55,194 nt of DNA from Methylococcaceae bacterium (GCA_021647585.1 JAKIUK010000022.1:1-55194), one strand, 5' to 3'; positions 17,629-26,562 are shown, numbered from the stretch's first letter. The notes: generated from the letters alone by a model not told the origin. A program made the numbers and translations.

Positions 17629-19956
17629 ATGAGTAAAAATCTTGTCATTGTAGAGTCACCTGCAAAATGTAAAACCATAGAAAAATACTTGGGTAAAGAC
17701 TTTCAAGTATTGGCCTCATACGGTCATGTCAGAGATCTGGTCCCCAAAGAAGGCGCTGTTGATACTGAACATGATTTTGCAATGAAGTATCAGATTATTG
17801 ACCGCAATCAACGTCATCTTCAGGAAATAACTAAATCTGTAAAAAAAGCAGATACCCTTTATCTCGCAACTGATCCTGATAGAGAGGGCGAGGCAATTTC
17901 ATGGCATGTATTTGAACATTTAAAAGCTAAAAAAGCATTAAAAGACAAAGAAGTTAAACGCGTCGTTTTCCACGAAATCACCAAAAAAGCAGTTACCGAA
18001 GCAATAGCCCATCCGACTGAATTATCCATTACCATGGTAAATGCTCAGCAGGCAAGACGTGCTTTAGACTATCTGGTCGGGTTTAATTTATCCCCTCTGC
18101 TATGGAAAAAAATCCGTAGAGGTCTCTCGGCAGGACGAGTACAAAGCCCGGCCTTAAGAATGATCGTTGAACGTGAACTGGAAATTGAAGCCTTTGAAAA
18201 AAGGGAATACTGGACTCATACCGCTGAATTAAAAGTAGAAAAACAGGCCTTTAAAGCTAAATTAACTCACTTTGAAGGCAAAAAACTCACTCAATTCAGT
18301 ATTATCGATAAAGAACATGCTGAAAATGTTAAACAGACCTTAGTCGATGCTGCTGATGGCCAGTTAGTTGTAGAAAAACTGGAGAAAAAGCAACGCAAAC
18401 GCAATCCTGCCGCGCCTTTCATCACCTCAACCTTACAACAAGAAGCATCCAGAAAACTGGGCTTTACTACCAAAAAAACCATGATGGTAGCCCAGCAACT
18501 TTATGAAGGAATTGAAGTTGGGGGAGAAACTGCGGGGTTAATCACTTATATGCGTACCGATTCAGTCAACTTATCTGAAGAAGCGCTGGAACAAATCCGT
18601 GATTTGATTGCAGAAAAATATGGCAAAGAGAACGTGCCAAAAGAACCCCGTTCATTTAAAACAAAATCAAAAAATGCACAAGAAGCACACGAAGCCATAC
18701 GCCCAACGTTGGCTCATAATTTACCGGAAAAAATTAAAAACAATCTGTCTCACGATCAATTCAGACTGTATGAATTAATCTGGAAGCGAACCATTGCATG
18801 TCAAATGATTCACGCCACGCTTAATCAAGTCTCGGTTGATTTAAGCTGTGGTAGTAAAGAAAACATCTTCAGGGCAACCGGGTCGACTATCGCCAAACCT
18901 GGGTTTATGGCTGTGTATCTTGAAGGCAAAGATGATAATAAGGAAAATGATGATAAAGAAAGCTTCTTACCGCCTATGGAAGAAGGTCGTCCCGTCCCTC
19001 TTAATGAGGTCATTGCCGCCCAGCATTTTACCGAGCCACCACCTCGATATGGTGAAGCCAGCCTGGTAAAAGCACTGGAAGAACATGGCATAGGCAGACC
19101 GTCAACCTACGCGACCATTATCTCCACTCTACAGAATAGAGAATATGTCACACTGGAAACTAAACGCTTTTACCCAACGGATGTCGGCAGAATCGTTACC
19201 AAATTTCTAACAGAGCATTTTACTAAATATGTTGATTATGATTTTACCGCTAATTTAGAGGATGATCTTGATGCCGTTGCTCGTGGAGAGAAAGACTGGG
19301 TTCCACTGATGCATGATTTCTGGAAACCTTTTACCAAACTAATACACGAAAAAGAAGAAAGTGTACAACGCAAGGATGTTACTCAAGAAGCCATCGATGA
19401 AAAATGTCCTGACTGTGGTAAACAACTTTCCATCAGATTAGGACGAAATGGTCGTTTTATTGGTTGTACAGATTACCCAACCTGTTCATATACACGTAAT
19501 CTAAATGACGACGGTACAGAAACTTCAGAACCCGAAGTCGTTGAAGGTCGAGTTTGCCCCAAATGCGAATCGCCTTTGGTGATAAAAACGGGACGCTATG
19601 GTAAATTTATAGGCTGTAGTAACTATCCAAAATGCAAGCATATTGAACCTATGGAAAAACCTTTGGATACAGGTGTTGAATGCCCTCAATGTAATAAAGG
19701 CTCTATTCTTAAACGTAAGTCTCGCTATGGAAAAATATTTTATTCCTGTTCTGAATATCCAAAATGTGATTATGCTTTGTGGAATGCCCCTGTAAAAGAA
19801 AATTGCCCTGATTGTAACTGGCCTGTTTTGACCTTAAAATCCACCAAAAGACGAGGCCCCGAAAAAGTCTGCCCGCAAAAAGAATGCAAGTATGCTACGC
19901 CTTATGAGGGAGATCCAGAAGATATTAAAGGGCCTAAAGAACCGGTTAAAGCTTAA
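17629..19956 (+). CDS. topA: DNA topoisomerase I
   Basis: A 775-residue type IA topoisomerase. The Toprim domain has LVIVESPAKCKTIEKYLG and the metal-binding TDPDREGEAI. The active-site tyrosine lies in GLITYMRTDSVNLS. GIGRPSTYATII and NREYV follow. The C-terminus holds several zinc-ribbon repeats (CPDCGKQLSIRLGRNGRFIGC, CPKCESPLVIKTGRYGKFIGC, CPQCN...C, CPDCN...C), typical of proteobacterial TopA, though shorter than E. coli TopA (865 aa). It relaxes negative supercoils. Confidence 0.97.
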   Translation: MSKNLVIVESPAKCKTIEKYLGKDFQVLASYGHVRDLVPKEGAVDTEHDFAMKYQIIDRNQRHLQEITKSVKKADTLYLATDPDREGEAISWHVFEHLKAKKALKDKEVKRVVFHEITKKAVTEAIAHPTELSITMVNAQQARRALDYLVGFNLSPLLWKKIRRGLSAGRVQSPALRMIVERELEIEAFEKREYWTHTAELKVEKQAFKAKLTHFEGKKLTQFSIIDKEHAENVKQTLVDAADGQLVVEKLEKKQRKRNPAAPFITSTLQQEASRKLGFTTKKTMMVAQQLYEGIEVGGETAGLITYMRTDSVNLSEEALEQIRDLIAEKYGKENVPKEPRSFKTKSKNAQEAHEAIRPTLAHNLPEKIKNNLSHDQFRLYELIWKRTIACQMIHATLNQVSVDLSCGSKENIFRATGSTIAKPGFMAVYLEGKDDNKENDDKESFLPPMEEGRPVPLNEVIAAQHFTEPPPRYGEASLVKALEEHGIGRPSTYATIISTLQNREYVTLETKRFYPTDVGRIVTKFLTEHFTKYVDYDFTANLEDDLDAVARGEKDWVPLMHDFWKPFTKLIHEKEESVQRKDVTQEAIDEKCPDCGKQLSIRLGRNGRFIGCTDYPTCSYTRNLNDDGTETSEPEVVEGRVCPKCESPLVIKTGRYGKFIGCSNYPKCKHIEPMEKPLDTGVECPQCNKGSILKRKSRYGKIFYSCSEYPKCDYALWNAPVKENCPDCNWPVLTLKSTKRRGPEKVCPQKECKYATPYEGDPEDIKGPKEPVKA

Positions 19957-20046
19957 ATCTAGAAAAATTGGCTGGATCACAGTTTCTAGCACAGGTAAAA
20001 CTTTAAAATGAGTCATTTCTGGCTGCTTTTAAAGTTTTTAATGAAC

Positions 20047-20128
20047 TGTCATTTCGATCAACGGGAGAAATCTTGTTGCTCAGGTATGAACTTTGAACTC
20101 AAGATTCTTCCCTCTAGTCGAAATGACA
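20047..20128. repeat. dispersed imperfect palindrome, copy 2
   Basis: Left arm tgtcatttcgatcaacggga plus gaaatctt; right arm aagattcttccctctagtcg plus aaatgaca. The two arms are inverted complements over about 28 nt with few mismatches, enclosing about 27 nt. The left arm matches the copy at 320-402 at all but one position. It lies between topA and tsaC. Confidence 0.75.
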
Positions 20129-20184
20129 CGATATGTTGCAGGTGATTTTAAATAGCGGAAGCTCATTGGTAATCAGGAATCAAC

Positions 20185-20742
20185 ATGACATCAAACACTT
20201 CATTTAAAGTTCGACTCGCAGTACAAAAAATCAATCGGGGAGAAGTGATAGCCTATCCAACAGAGGCGGTATATGGCTTGGGGTGTGACCCACTTAATCA
20301 ACAAGCAGTACATAAGCTGTTAACAATAAAAAAACGAACCCTTGATAAGGGGCTGATACTGATTGCCTCCTCACTCTCCCAGCTTGAACCTTATTTACAA
20401 CTAAACGACGATATTATCTCTCGCATTCAACCCACCTGGCCAGGCCCCGTCACCTGGATAATACCTGCTCAGGCTTGGGTTCCAGATTGGCTAACAGGCA
20501 AACATTCATCATTAGCTGTCAGAGTAACTTCCCACCCAATAGCCCGATTATTATGTGAGAAAAATGCAGGTCCTCTGGTTTCAACAAGCGCTAACACCAA
20601 CTCAAGGCCACCCGCCACTCAATCATGGATGGTATCGAAAAATTTAGCTGATAATGATATTTTTATACTTCCTGGGCAGGTAGGTCATTTAAAACAGGCT
20701 ACCCCCATTTATGACGTAATGAATCAACAGCAATTAAGGTAA
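20185..20742 (+). CDS. tsaC: threonylcarbamoyl-AMP synthase TsaC
   Basis: A 185-residue YrdC/Sua5-domain protein, the length of bacterial TsaC. It has GEVIAYPTEAVYGLGCDPLN, KRTLDKGLILIASS with the conserved KxR/K region, WPGPVTWIIPA, LAVRVTSHP and PLVSTSANTNSRPPA. It makes the intermediate for t6A37 tRNA modification from threonine, bicarbonate and ATP. A dprA/topA-linked tsaC is normal in this class. Confidence 0.95.
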   Translation: MTSNTSFKVRLAVQKINRGEVIAYPTEAVYGLGCDPLNQQAVHKLLTIKKRTLDKGLILIASSLSQLEPYLQLNDDIISRIQPTWPGPVTWIIPAQAWVPDWLTGKHSSLAVRVTSHPIARLLCEKNAGPLVSTSANTNSRPPATQSWMVSKNLADNDIFILPGQVGHLKQATPIYDVMNQQQLR

Positions 20743-20819
20743 CACAGCAATTACCAAGAAATCTATATAAATGATACTCATAGTCTAAGCTTACCCCATA
20801 TACGCAACTTTATTATAGC

Positions 20820-20854
20820 TAAATCACTGGTTTGTTGTGAATCAGTGATTTTTT
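20820..20854 (+). terminator. rho-independent terminator downstream of tsaC
   Basis: AAATCACTG (20821-20829) pairs with CAGTGATTT (20843-20851), followed by a T-run. It lies 78 nt after the tsaC stop. Confidence 0.8.
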
Positions 20855-21150
20855 GTCCAAAAAAGTCTTTTAAAATCAATGGTGTCTTTTTGAATGTTTT
20901 TATAGTGCCATTTTTGTAATTTTTGGTATAAAATCATTGCTTTTTGGAAATGTTTCATTATCCTAGAAAAATCAGTTGGACATGGAATTTGTGGGAAATC
21001 TGGGCGGAAAAGACAAATAATCACTCGCAGATAATGGCCATAGTCCTTATCAAGAGTGATTCTGAAGAATTTTTCGTCCAAATTTTTCACAAAACCATGG
21101 AGCGATTTTCCTCCCCCACCAAATGGATGAGTGTGAATAAACCTGATTAG
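20842..21150 (-). other. orphan open frame, possible gene fragment
   Basis: A minus-strand frame of 82 codons from an ATG at 21090 is open further upstream to about 21150 without a better start (…HTHPFGGGGKSLHG, then KNLDEKFFRITLDKDYGHYL and FRPDFPQIPCPTDF). I do not recognise a family. It has no clear ribosome site and its end overlaps the tsaC terminator. It could be a decayed gene remnant or chance. It contains the left arm of the inverted repeat at 20961. Confidence 0.25.
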
Positions 21151-21204
21151 ACATGATACTCAAGGACTTGCATGGAATTTAGCGCCCAACTGATTTTTCT
21201 AGGA
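20961..21204. repeat. 19-bp perfect inverted repeat spaced by 206 bp
   Basis: The arm tcctagaaaaatcagttgg at 20961-20979 is repeated exactly as its reverse complement at 21186-21204. The segment 'catggaattt' also follows the left arm and precedes the right arm. The arms could be ends of a small non-autonomous element or of a lost insertion sequence. Confidence 0.5.
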
Positions 21205-21444
21205 TTATTGTATAGGAATTAAAAACCTCCACAAACCTATGAAAATATGAAAGACCGTCTCGCTTATTGCGGTCAAGTGCATTGGCCTTGTTAGACGATT
21301 ACTTATTAAATGGATCAAATTTATCTATTGTCCGCATTGAACGACCATCTTCAAGTAACAAACAATTAAGTGACCACCAGCTGAGCTGGTTGTTTATTAA
21401 GTTACGCCCTCAAAGGGCTCTTATTACGGCCAAGCCGGTCGCTG
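21205..21444. other. non-coding flank of IS200-like element
   Basis: No gene supported. Close to the transposase 3' end it holds three small hairpins: ACCAGCTGAGCTGGT (21376-21390), GCCCTCAAAGGGC (21406-21418) and GGCCAAGCC near 21428. IS200/IS605 elements carry such subterminal hairpins in place of terminal inverted repeats. Confidence 0.4.
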
Positions 21445-21966
21445 TCAAAATAAATTTTTCTGCTCATATTGTGCATCATTTTTTTCTTGATGCTTAATGT
21501 ATTCTCTAACCACATGTTCATCTAGCCCAACAGTAGACACAAAATACCCTCGTGTCCAAAAATGCTCTCCCGTAAAGTTTCTCTGCTTACCTCTAAATCT
21601 TCGAGCAATCGCTATTGCACTTTTACCTTTCAAATAACCTACAACACTTGATACAGCGAATTTTGGTGGAACGCTCAAGCACATATGGACGTGATCTTTC
21701 ATCAAATGACCTTCCAATATCTCAATCCCCTTCTGCTTCGCTAACTCATGAAGTATTTCACCCAGGTATTTACGTAAACTACCATAGATTACTTTCTTTC
21801 TCTTTTTCGGGATAAATACAACATGATATTTACAATCCCACCGCGTATGCGACATACTCTTAAAGTCTTTCATTTTCTTACCTTTTAATTTCTTGGTCGA
21901 AATACAAAGGTAAGGCATACTGCCGTATCGGTAAAACCTATGAGAGTCTCCCCGGCATAGCCGGGG
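21376..21966 (-). mobile_element. IS200/IS605-type element 1 (ends approximate)
   Basis: Consists of a TnpA gene bracketed by hairpins: 21376-21390 and 21406-21418 downstream and CCCCGGC-ata-GCCGGGG (21950-21966) upstream. There is no TnpB gene, as in IS200 proper. Exact cleavage sites cannot be set without an empty-site comparison. Confidence 0.55.
21445..21873 (-). CDS. tnpA: IS200-family TnpA, Y1 (HUH) transposase
   Basis: About 142 residues from the ATG at 21873 (an upstream ATG at 21918 adds 15 residues). The family hallmarks are SHTRWDCKYHVVFIPKKRKK at the start, the HUH metal site in MKDHVHMCLSVPPKF, FWTRGYFVSTVG, and the catalytic tyrosine in VREYIKHQ. It is full length and probably functional. 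These enzymes move single-stranded DNA and act at hairpin ends. Confidence 0.92.
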   Translation of the reverse strand: MKDFKSMSHTRWDCKYHVVFIPKKRKKVIYGSLRKYLGEILHELAKQKGIEILEGHLMKDHVHMCLSVPPKFAVSSVVGYLKGKSAIAIARRFRGKQRNFTGEHFWTRGYFVSTVGLDEHVVREYIKHQEKNDAQYEQKNLF

Positions 21967-22343
21967 GTTTACCTAATGATTAATTATCTCCATCCCAGAC
22001 TCCATAAGCTTCTGAGATCTATCTCTATTCTGTTTTTCGCTGTTAAATCGTGAGGAAGTCATCCGCGCTTACTTTCTCCGCGCTCAACCTTGCAAGCATC
22101 AGTAACTAGCTTTTGTTCTTTCGCACTAAAGAAATACAATGTTATATTTTCTATGAAAAACGAGACGATAACCATGAATTAACCAGCCTGTTTTACATCC
22201 GAAACTTGGCAAACCACTGGCTTTTTTCTCCGCAATAAACTACGCCCAAAAAGAACTAGGCTGGTTGAATGCCAAGTTATAAAGTTCAGCAGTCATCACC
22301 ATTTATTTTCTACGCATAAAAGCTTGTTTTGTTCTTTCGTTTT
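21967..22343. other. intergenic region, nothing recognised
   Basis: About 380 bp between the IS200 element and the DUF2442 gene. No ribosome-site-supported frame, no tRNA and no strong terminator seen. Confidence 0.4.
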
Positions 22344-22589
22344 TTAATGTGTTCCTATCAGTAATCCGGCAACACTTAGATCTTCATCTACATCAGGCCA
22401 ATGAATTCCTTCTTCATCTCCTAACAACTCCCAATTTTCCAGTTGTTCTTTACTTGCTTGAGATAGCCTAGGAAACCAAACTAAAGGAGCTGAAATAGTT
22501 CGGCCATCAATTAGCTCAACTATAATAGTTGTATCTGTACATTTAATCCTGTGAGCCTGTGGGTGTAGTTCAACTGCTAAAGTACTCAT
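22344..22589 (-). CDS. DUF2442-domain protein
   Basis: An 81-residue DUF2442 protein. It starts MSTLAVELHPQAHRIKCTDT and has the typical VELIDGRTISAPLVWFPRLS, NWELLGDEEGIHWPDVDEDL and SVAGLL core. DUF2442 genes usually sit just downstream of a DUF4160 gene and the pair is thought to be toxin-antitoxin-like. Here the start overlaps the end of the upstream DUF4160 gene by 20 nt. The longer frame to 22685 is an artefact of the frameshift in that gene. This gene itself looks intact. Confidence 0.85.
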   Translation of the reverse strand: MSTLAVELHPQAHRIKCTDTTIIVELIDGRTISAPLVWFPRLSQASKEQLENWELLGDEEGIHWPDVDEDLSVAGLLIGTH

Positions 22590-22805
22590 TCCATGCCTCC
22601 AAAAAAGTTTCTCTATTTTCAATAACCAAAGTTTCAAGTTTTCCCAATTCTTTTGGAGAAAATCTTGTTGAGCTAGCCAAAGCAACTGGTTTTAACAAAA
22701 TTTAGCCAACATTCTTTCCCTCTGTATGTGGATGTGTGCTGGCTCACCATTTTCATTACTATAAAAGAAAAAACGATAAGGGCCTATTCTTAATATTGAT
22801 GGCAT
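22570..22805 (-). pseudogene. DUF4160 gene with one-base frameshift
   Basis: From the ATG at 22805 the frame reads MPSILRIGPYRFFFYSNENG then EPAHIHIQRERMLAKF, a classic DUF4160 start, but hits TAA at once. Inserting one G (complement C) near 22696 restores a full-length family member: KFWLKPVALASSTRFSPKEL, then ETLVIENRETFLEAWNEYF, ending at 22570. The gene is therefore a frameshift mutant or contains a sequencing error. It begins 2 nt after the HEPN gene stop and overlaps DUF2442. Confidence 0.85.
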
Positions 22806-22807
22806 AT

Positions 22808-23888
22808 TTATAATTTATCTAATCTATCAATTTGCACCTGAACATCAGCAAAAGATGCATAACCTCTATCTACAAGTGAAGCCATGGTTATAATAACCCA
22901 AGCAACCATGAAAGATAGTTCCTCAAGCAATTCTTCATTTATATGAGAGTATTCAGCATGATGAACAATTTTTGATCTGAGTCCATAATATTTTTTTATC
23001 TTGGTTTTTAATGTGTTGTAATCATTATATAGTTTGTGTGAATACCCACCATAAACTAGTATAGAAGCAACGCCTTGGGCATTTCGTTCAGTTATTTTGC
23101 ACTCTCCGAAAACAAAAAAAATATTTAATACAAGACCATAAATTTACCCATGCAGAGGCATAAGATTGATTTTTTTGTGCCTCACCGATCCAAAAAAGAG
23201 ATTTTACTACTGCATTTTCCAGTTCATTCTTGTCTTTCTTTTCTATTATGCTAGATACTTCATTAAAAAAATAGTTCGAATTAAGCTCTCCAATTAACTT
23301 TGGATTAATTTTAAAATCTTGTTTTGAACCTAGATAACCAGTAAGAGTAGTAAGGCTATCTTCAGTGTTAGACCAGAAAAAGAAACCAGGGCGATTATGT
23401 GAACGATCACAATCAGGAATAAGTTGTATCTTAATATCATGGATAGCTGAACTATAAAGGGCACAAGAATAGAGCCTCAATATTGATAATGCCAATTCAG
23501 AATTGTGATAAAACTTTTCTTGCGCAATGGCTTGGCTACCTTGTTCAGTTCCAATAATAACTAACTTATTAGCAAATTCTTTGGTTATTGTTTTATGAAA
23601 AGCATCATTAGTACCAGATAGATTGGAAATCTGTTTTGGGTCATATATCTTGACTTCTTTATTTCCAATCACAATATTATCTATTCCATCTAATAAAAAA
23701 CCATTCACTCTACAGACAAAAGAATAATCAGCTATTCCTTTATAAAGAACAGCCTCTAAGGATTCTACAAATTCAAAATCATCAGGAATATTACCATCAT
23801 TAATCCAGCGTTCCACCTCAATTACCACTGCTCGAAATATATCGTTAATATTTAATAGATCTTCATATTTTTTTGATTGATAACTCAA
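22808..23888 (-). pseudogene. HEPN-domain protein (ApeA-like?), frameshifted at a T8 run, 5' end altered
   Basis: The frame from a TTG at 23888 gives about 255 residues, then at a run of eight T (23114-23121, coding strand) it leaves frame. Removing one T continues cleanly through KITERNAQGVASILVYGGYS and YYGLRSKIVHHAEYSHINEE to a stop at 22808, about 359 residues in all. RSKIVHH is an Rx4H motif typical of HEPN ribonuclease-fold domains, and the layout (long N-terminal part, SLFWIGEAQKNQSYASAWVN, then HEPN) resembles anti-phage ApeA-type proteins; that resemblance is inference. Its 5' end abuts a truncated IS200 transposase, so N-terminal codons may have been lost. Confidence 0.7.
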
Positions 23889-24195
23889 CCACTATGCAAC
23901 GCCATTTTAATTCGGGGTATTCCATCTGTAACATTCTAGATGCTCTCCCTTTCATGCGTTTTACCAAATCACTGATAGACAACTTCGGAGAGTATTCAAT
24001 ATGCATGTGAACATGATCTTTACTGACCACTCCTTTTAATATTTGAACATCTTCAGTATCACATATTTGAATGAGTAACTCTCGACACCTTTGCTTAATA
24101 TCACCTTTTAATACAGGATAACGATACTTAGTTACCCTTACCAAATGGGCTGTAAATCGTGTAACAGTGTGGCCACTTCGCCTTTGTTCATTCAT
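23863..24195 (-). pseudogene. IS200/IS605-type TnpA, truncated
   Basis: From the ATG at 24195 it reads MNEQRRSGHTVTRFTAHLVR, VTKYRYPVLKGDIKQRCREL, and the HUH site SKDHVHMHIEYSP, then LVKRMKGRASRMLQMEYPEL. After ELK, where the family continues with a Trp-Gly-rich segment and the catalytic tyrosine, the sequence switches to unrelated codons and ends at 23863. The nucleophile is therefore lost and the element is dead. The break is within about 20 nt of the HEPN frame start, which suggests that the same event joined the two. It is a different subgroup from the element at 21376. Confidence 0.85.
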
Positions 24196-24725
24196 AGAAC
24201 AAAGTTTATCATTAAGTGTGTAGCAGCTAAAGCCTTGCACTAAAGTGCATAGTTTTAACTAGCGATCTGTGACCAATAAATACTATGAAAACCGGTAACA
24301 CTAAACGAGCTAACATATACTAATACAAGATAAGTAGATCTGAATAAGATTCAGTATATCCATGTGTAGACCAAAATCTAACTTTTCCTAATTCATTGAA
24401 TGCCCGCTCATGGCTGTTTTTAGCCATTCAATACTCTATAATTCATGGCATATTGTCAGCATGAATCAAAACTACACTTGAAAATGTCCGCTCAAGTTTG
24501 AGCTATTACATTTTGCAACATTCTTAAAAACAATCATCTCTGTGTAACACTTTTTATCAAAAAATATTTAAGCCGTTAAACTAAGATACTGAAAACACAT
24601 GGTTTTGAGATAGCATTCGGAAACAAAAAACATGCTCAAATATCTACTTCGTACGAAGTAGATATTTGCCTTGATTTGAACTGCTACTGAGTCAATCAGC
24701 AGTGGCTAAATTCTATTCGATAAAA
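24196..24725. other. intergenic region with a 32-bp perfect palindrome
   Basis: About 530 bp without a gene. Near 24403 it contains 'atgcccgctcatggctg', a degenerate sequence also seen around 33141 and 34217. The palindrome at 24637-24668 is listed separately. Confidence 0.4.
24637..24668. terminator. 32-bp perfect palindrome, probable terminator of phhB
   Basis: CAAATATCTACTTCGT is followed directly by its reverse complement, giving a 16-bp perfect dyad. On the minus strand a T6 run follows within about 15 nt. It lies 58 nt past the stop of the dehydratase gene. A cruciform or protein-binding role is also possible. Confidence 0.5.
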
Positions 24726-25109
24726 CTAATCATATTTAATATATTTAAAACGCGGATCATCCGGCGTCCCTACCAAAGCACCCGCCTCTTTGCCTGGTTG
24801 CCACATCACCACTTCTTCTATTTTATGTGCCAATTCAAAATCCTTGTTGGTGATACCTTTCGCAGCATGATTCATTAATTTAACAATCACAAATGCATAA
24901 GATACCGTTAAATCCGGATGATGAAATGCTGCTTCTGCTAAATGTCCCACTGTATTGACAACCATTAAAGTCCCTTTCCAGCTGTTAGTTTTATATTTAC
25001 GACGAATCCAGCCTTTTTCCAGATACCAATGGGGCAATTCATCATTTAATCGTTGCACTACTTCTTCATCGCTATAGGTATCTTCATGTTTACGGTCTCT
25101 CCAACTCAT
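24726..25109 (-). CDS. phhB: pterin-4a-carbinolamine dehydratase
   Basis: A 127-residue protein from the ATG at 25109 (ribosome site AAGGAGA; an in-frame GTG precedes it). It belongs to the PCD/DCoH family: DELPHWYLEKGWIRRKYKT, AAFHHPDLTVSYAFVIVKLM (the conserved HHPD-type active site) and HAAKGITNKDFELAHKIEEV. It dehydrates 4a-hydroxy-tetrahydropterin. With no aromatic amino acid hydroxylase nearby, its job here is unclear; the family also serves in pterin metabolism generally. Confidence 0.9.
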   Translation of the reverse strand: MSWRDRKHEDTYSDEEVVQRLNDELPHWYLEKGWIRRKYKTNSWKGTLMVVNTVGHLAEAAFHHPDLTVSYAFVIVKLMNHAAKGITNKDFELAHKIEEVVMWQPGKEAGALVGTPDDPRFKYIKYD

Positions 25110-25207
25110 CACATTCTCCTTTCATTTAATTTGTTTAAATGCGACTAAAAACAAAACTAATAATTCAATTTCGCCCTTCACTAAAAAATTTCTCAGCAAA
25201 ATATTAT

Positions 25208-26422
25208 TTAATTCAATTGTAGGAAAATAAAGCCTAAACACAAGATAAACCCAATCATAGGAACGATGATAGGTACATTAAGGTAGCCTTCCGCACCGGC
25301 TTCATAATATTTGAGTTTAATCACACATAAACTTAAATTGACCAGAGTAAAAATAGTCAAAATTACAAAACTGGTAATTTTGGCCAGCATAACAATTGGC
25401 AGCCAAAGTGCGATAATTACCAACAATAATGAAAAAAACAGCGTAGCCGATATCGGCGTCCTGGTTTTAGGGTGAATTGTTTTAAAACAGGCTGGCGCTA
25501 CACCTTGTTCTGCCATCCCATATAACACTCTAGATCCCATCACTATCTGTACTAGAGCACCATTCAAAATAGCAATCAAGCTGATCAGACTGATCACCAA
25601 AACGGGAATCTGGCTATGTTCTTTTATAATCAATGCAAAGGGTGCGGCATGATTTGCCAGTTTTTCTATTGGCAAGGTCAACACTGAAGCAAATGAAACT
25701 AAAATATATATCAATGTTGTCACCACCAAAGCAATCACAATTCCAGCAGGCAAGGTCTTTTCCGGCTCAATCACCTCTTCAGCAACATTAACCATATCCT
25801 CAAAGCCTATAAATGCATAAAAGGCGATGAATGCTCCAAAAACAATACCTTGCCAAATATCCCAGGAAAATGGTGGTATAAATTCGCGCCACCTTACAGT
25901 CAATGTCAGCAAACTCTCATAGCTAACATATAAAATCATCGCAATACCACTAAACTCAATCAGGGTAACCAAAACTACAACTCTCACCGACAGTGAAATT
26001 CCTAATATAGCAACAACTGTTATCAGCACCACATAACCAATAATACTGACTGACAGTGGAATTTGCACAAACTCATTCAAATAACCATAAAAACCATGGG
26101 CCATAACACCGGCCGAAACCACACCTGTAAAGACAATCCCCCATCCTACCAGAGCTGTTAACCAGGACTTGGCAAAAGCCCGGTCAACATAAACGGCTTC
26201 ACCCCCACTTTTAGGGTAACGACTGGATAATTCTGCATAAGTAAATGCTACAAAAGCCGCAATCAATGCTGACATCAGGAATGATACGGGTGCATATATT
26301 CCACTCAACCCGGCTATTTTCCCTGTCAACGAATAAATACCTGCCCCCAAGATAGTACCTACACCATAGAATACCAATAACGGTAAGGTAATCACCCTGT
26401 TTAAGCTAACCTTATTCTGCAT
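25208..26422 (-). CDS. APC-superfamily amino acid permease
   Basis: A 404-residue integral membrane protein with about 11-12 hydrophobic segments. The N-terminal signature VFYGVGTILGAGIYSLTGKI is the APC-family helix-1 substrate site. SRYPKSGGEAVYVDRAF, FIGFEDMVNVAEEVIEPEKT and GSRVLYGMAEQGVAP are further family motifs. The substrate cannot be told from sequence; GFEDMVNVAEE-type transporters are commonly cationic or neutral amino acid permeases. A 12-bp palindrome CTTCGCGCGAAG lies about 30 nt upstream of the start. Confidence 0.9.
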   Translation of the reverse strand: MQNKVSLNRVITLPLLVFYGVGTILGAGIYSLTGKIAGLSGIYAPVSFLMSALIAAFVAFTYAELSSRYPKSGGEAVYVDRAFAKSWLTALVGWGIVFTGVVSAGVMAHGFYGYLNEFVQIPLSVSIIGYVVLITVVAILGISLSVRVVVLVTLIEFSGIAMILYVSYESLLTLTVRWREFIPPFSWDIWQGIVFGAFIAFYAFIGFEDMVNVAEEVIEPEKTLPAGIVIALVVTTLIYILVSFASVLTLPIEKLANHAAPFALIIKEHSQIPVLVISLISLIAILNGALVQIVMGSRVLYGMAEQGVAPACFKTIHPKTRTPISATLFFSLLLVIIALWLPIVMLAKITSFVILTIFTLVNLSLCVIKLKYYEAGAEGYLNVPIIVPMIGFILCLGFIFLQLN

Positions 26423-26562
26423 AGTAAATACCTTTTCACTATTACTATTATACTTCGCGCGAAGAATTACAGTTGACCTTCAAACAAAGACAATAATTCA
26501 AATATCCCCTATTGGCCCGTCATTCCGACAAAATATATAAACTTATGCCTTTACTTTTTGAA

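Noticed and set aside
21267..21497. 76-codon plus-strand frame beside the IS200 element
   Set aside because: It overlaps the transposase 3' end in antisense and has no ribosome site.
22600..22685. N-terminal extension of the DUF2442 frame
   Set aside because: It is the out-of-frame reading of the frameshifted DUF4160 gene; DUF2442 homology starts at 22589.
26454..26465. CTTCGCGCGAAG palindrome upstream of the amino acid permease
   Set aside because: 12 bp only, no second copy and no known operator of this sequence; mentioned in the permease entry as context.
26516..26530. 'gcccgtcattccgac' resembles the left arm of the dispersed palindrome
   Set aside because: Too short and without a right arm to count as a copy.
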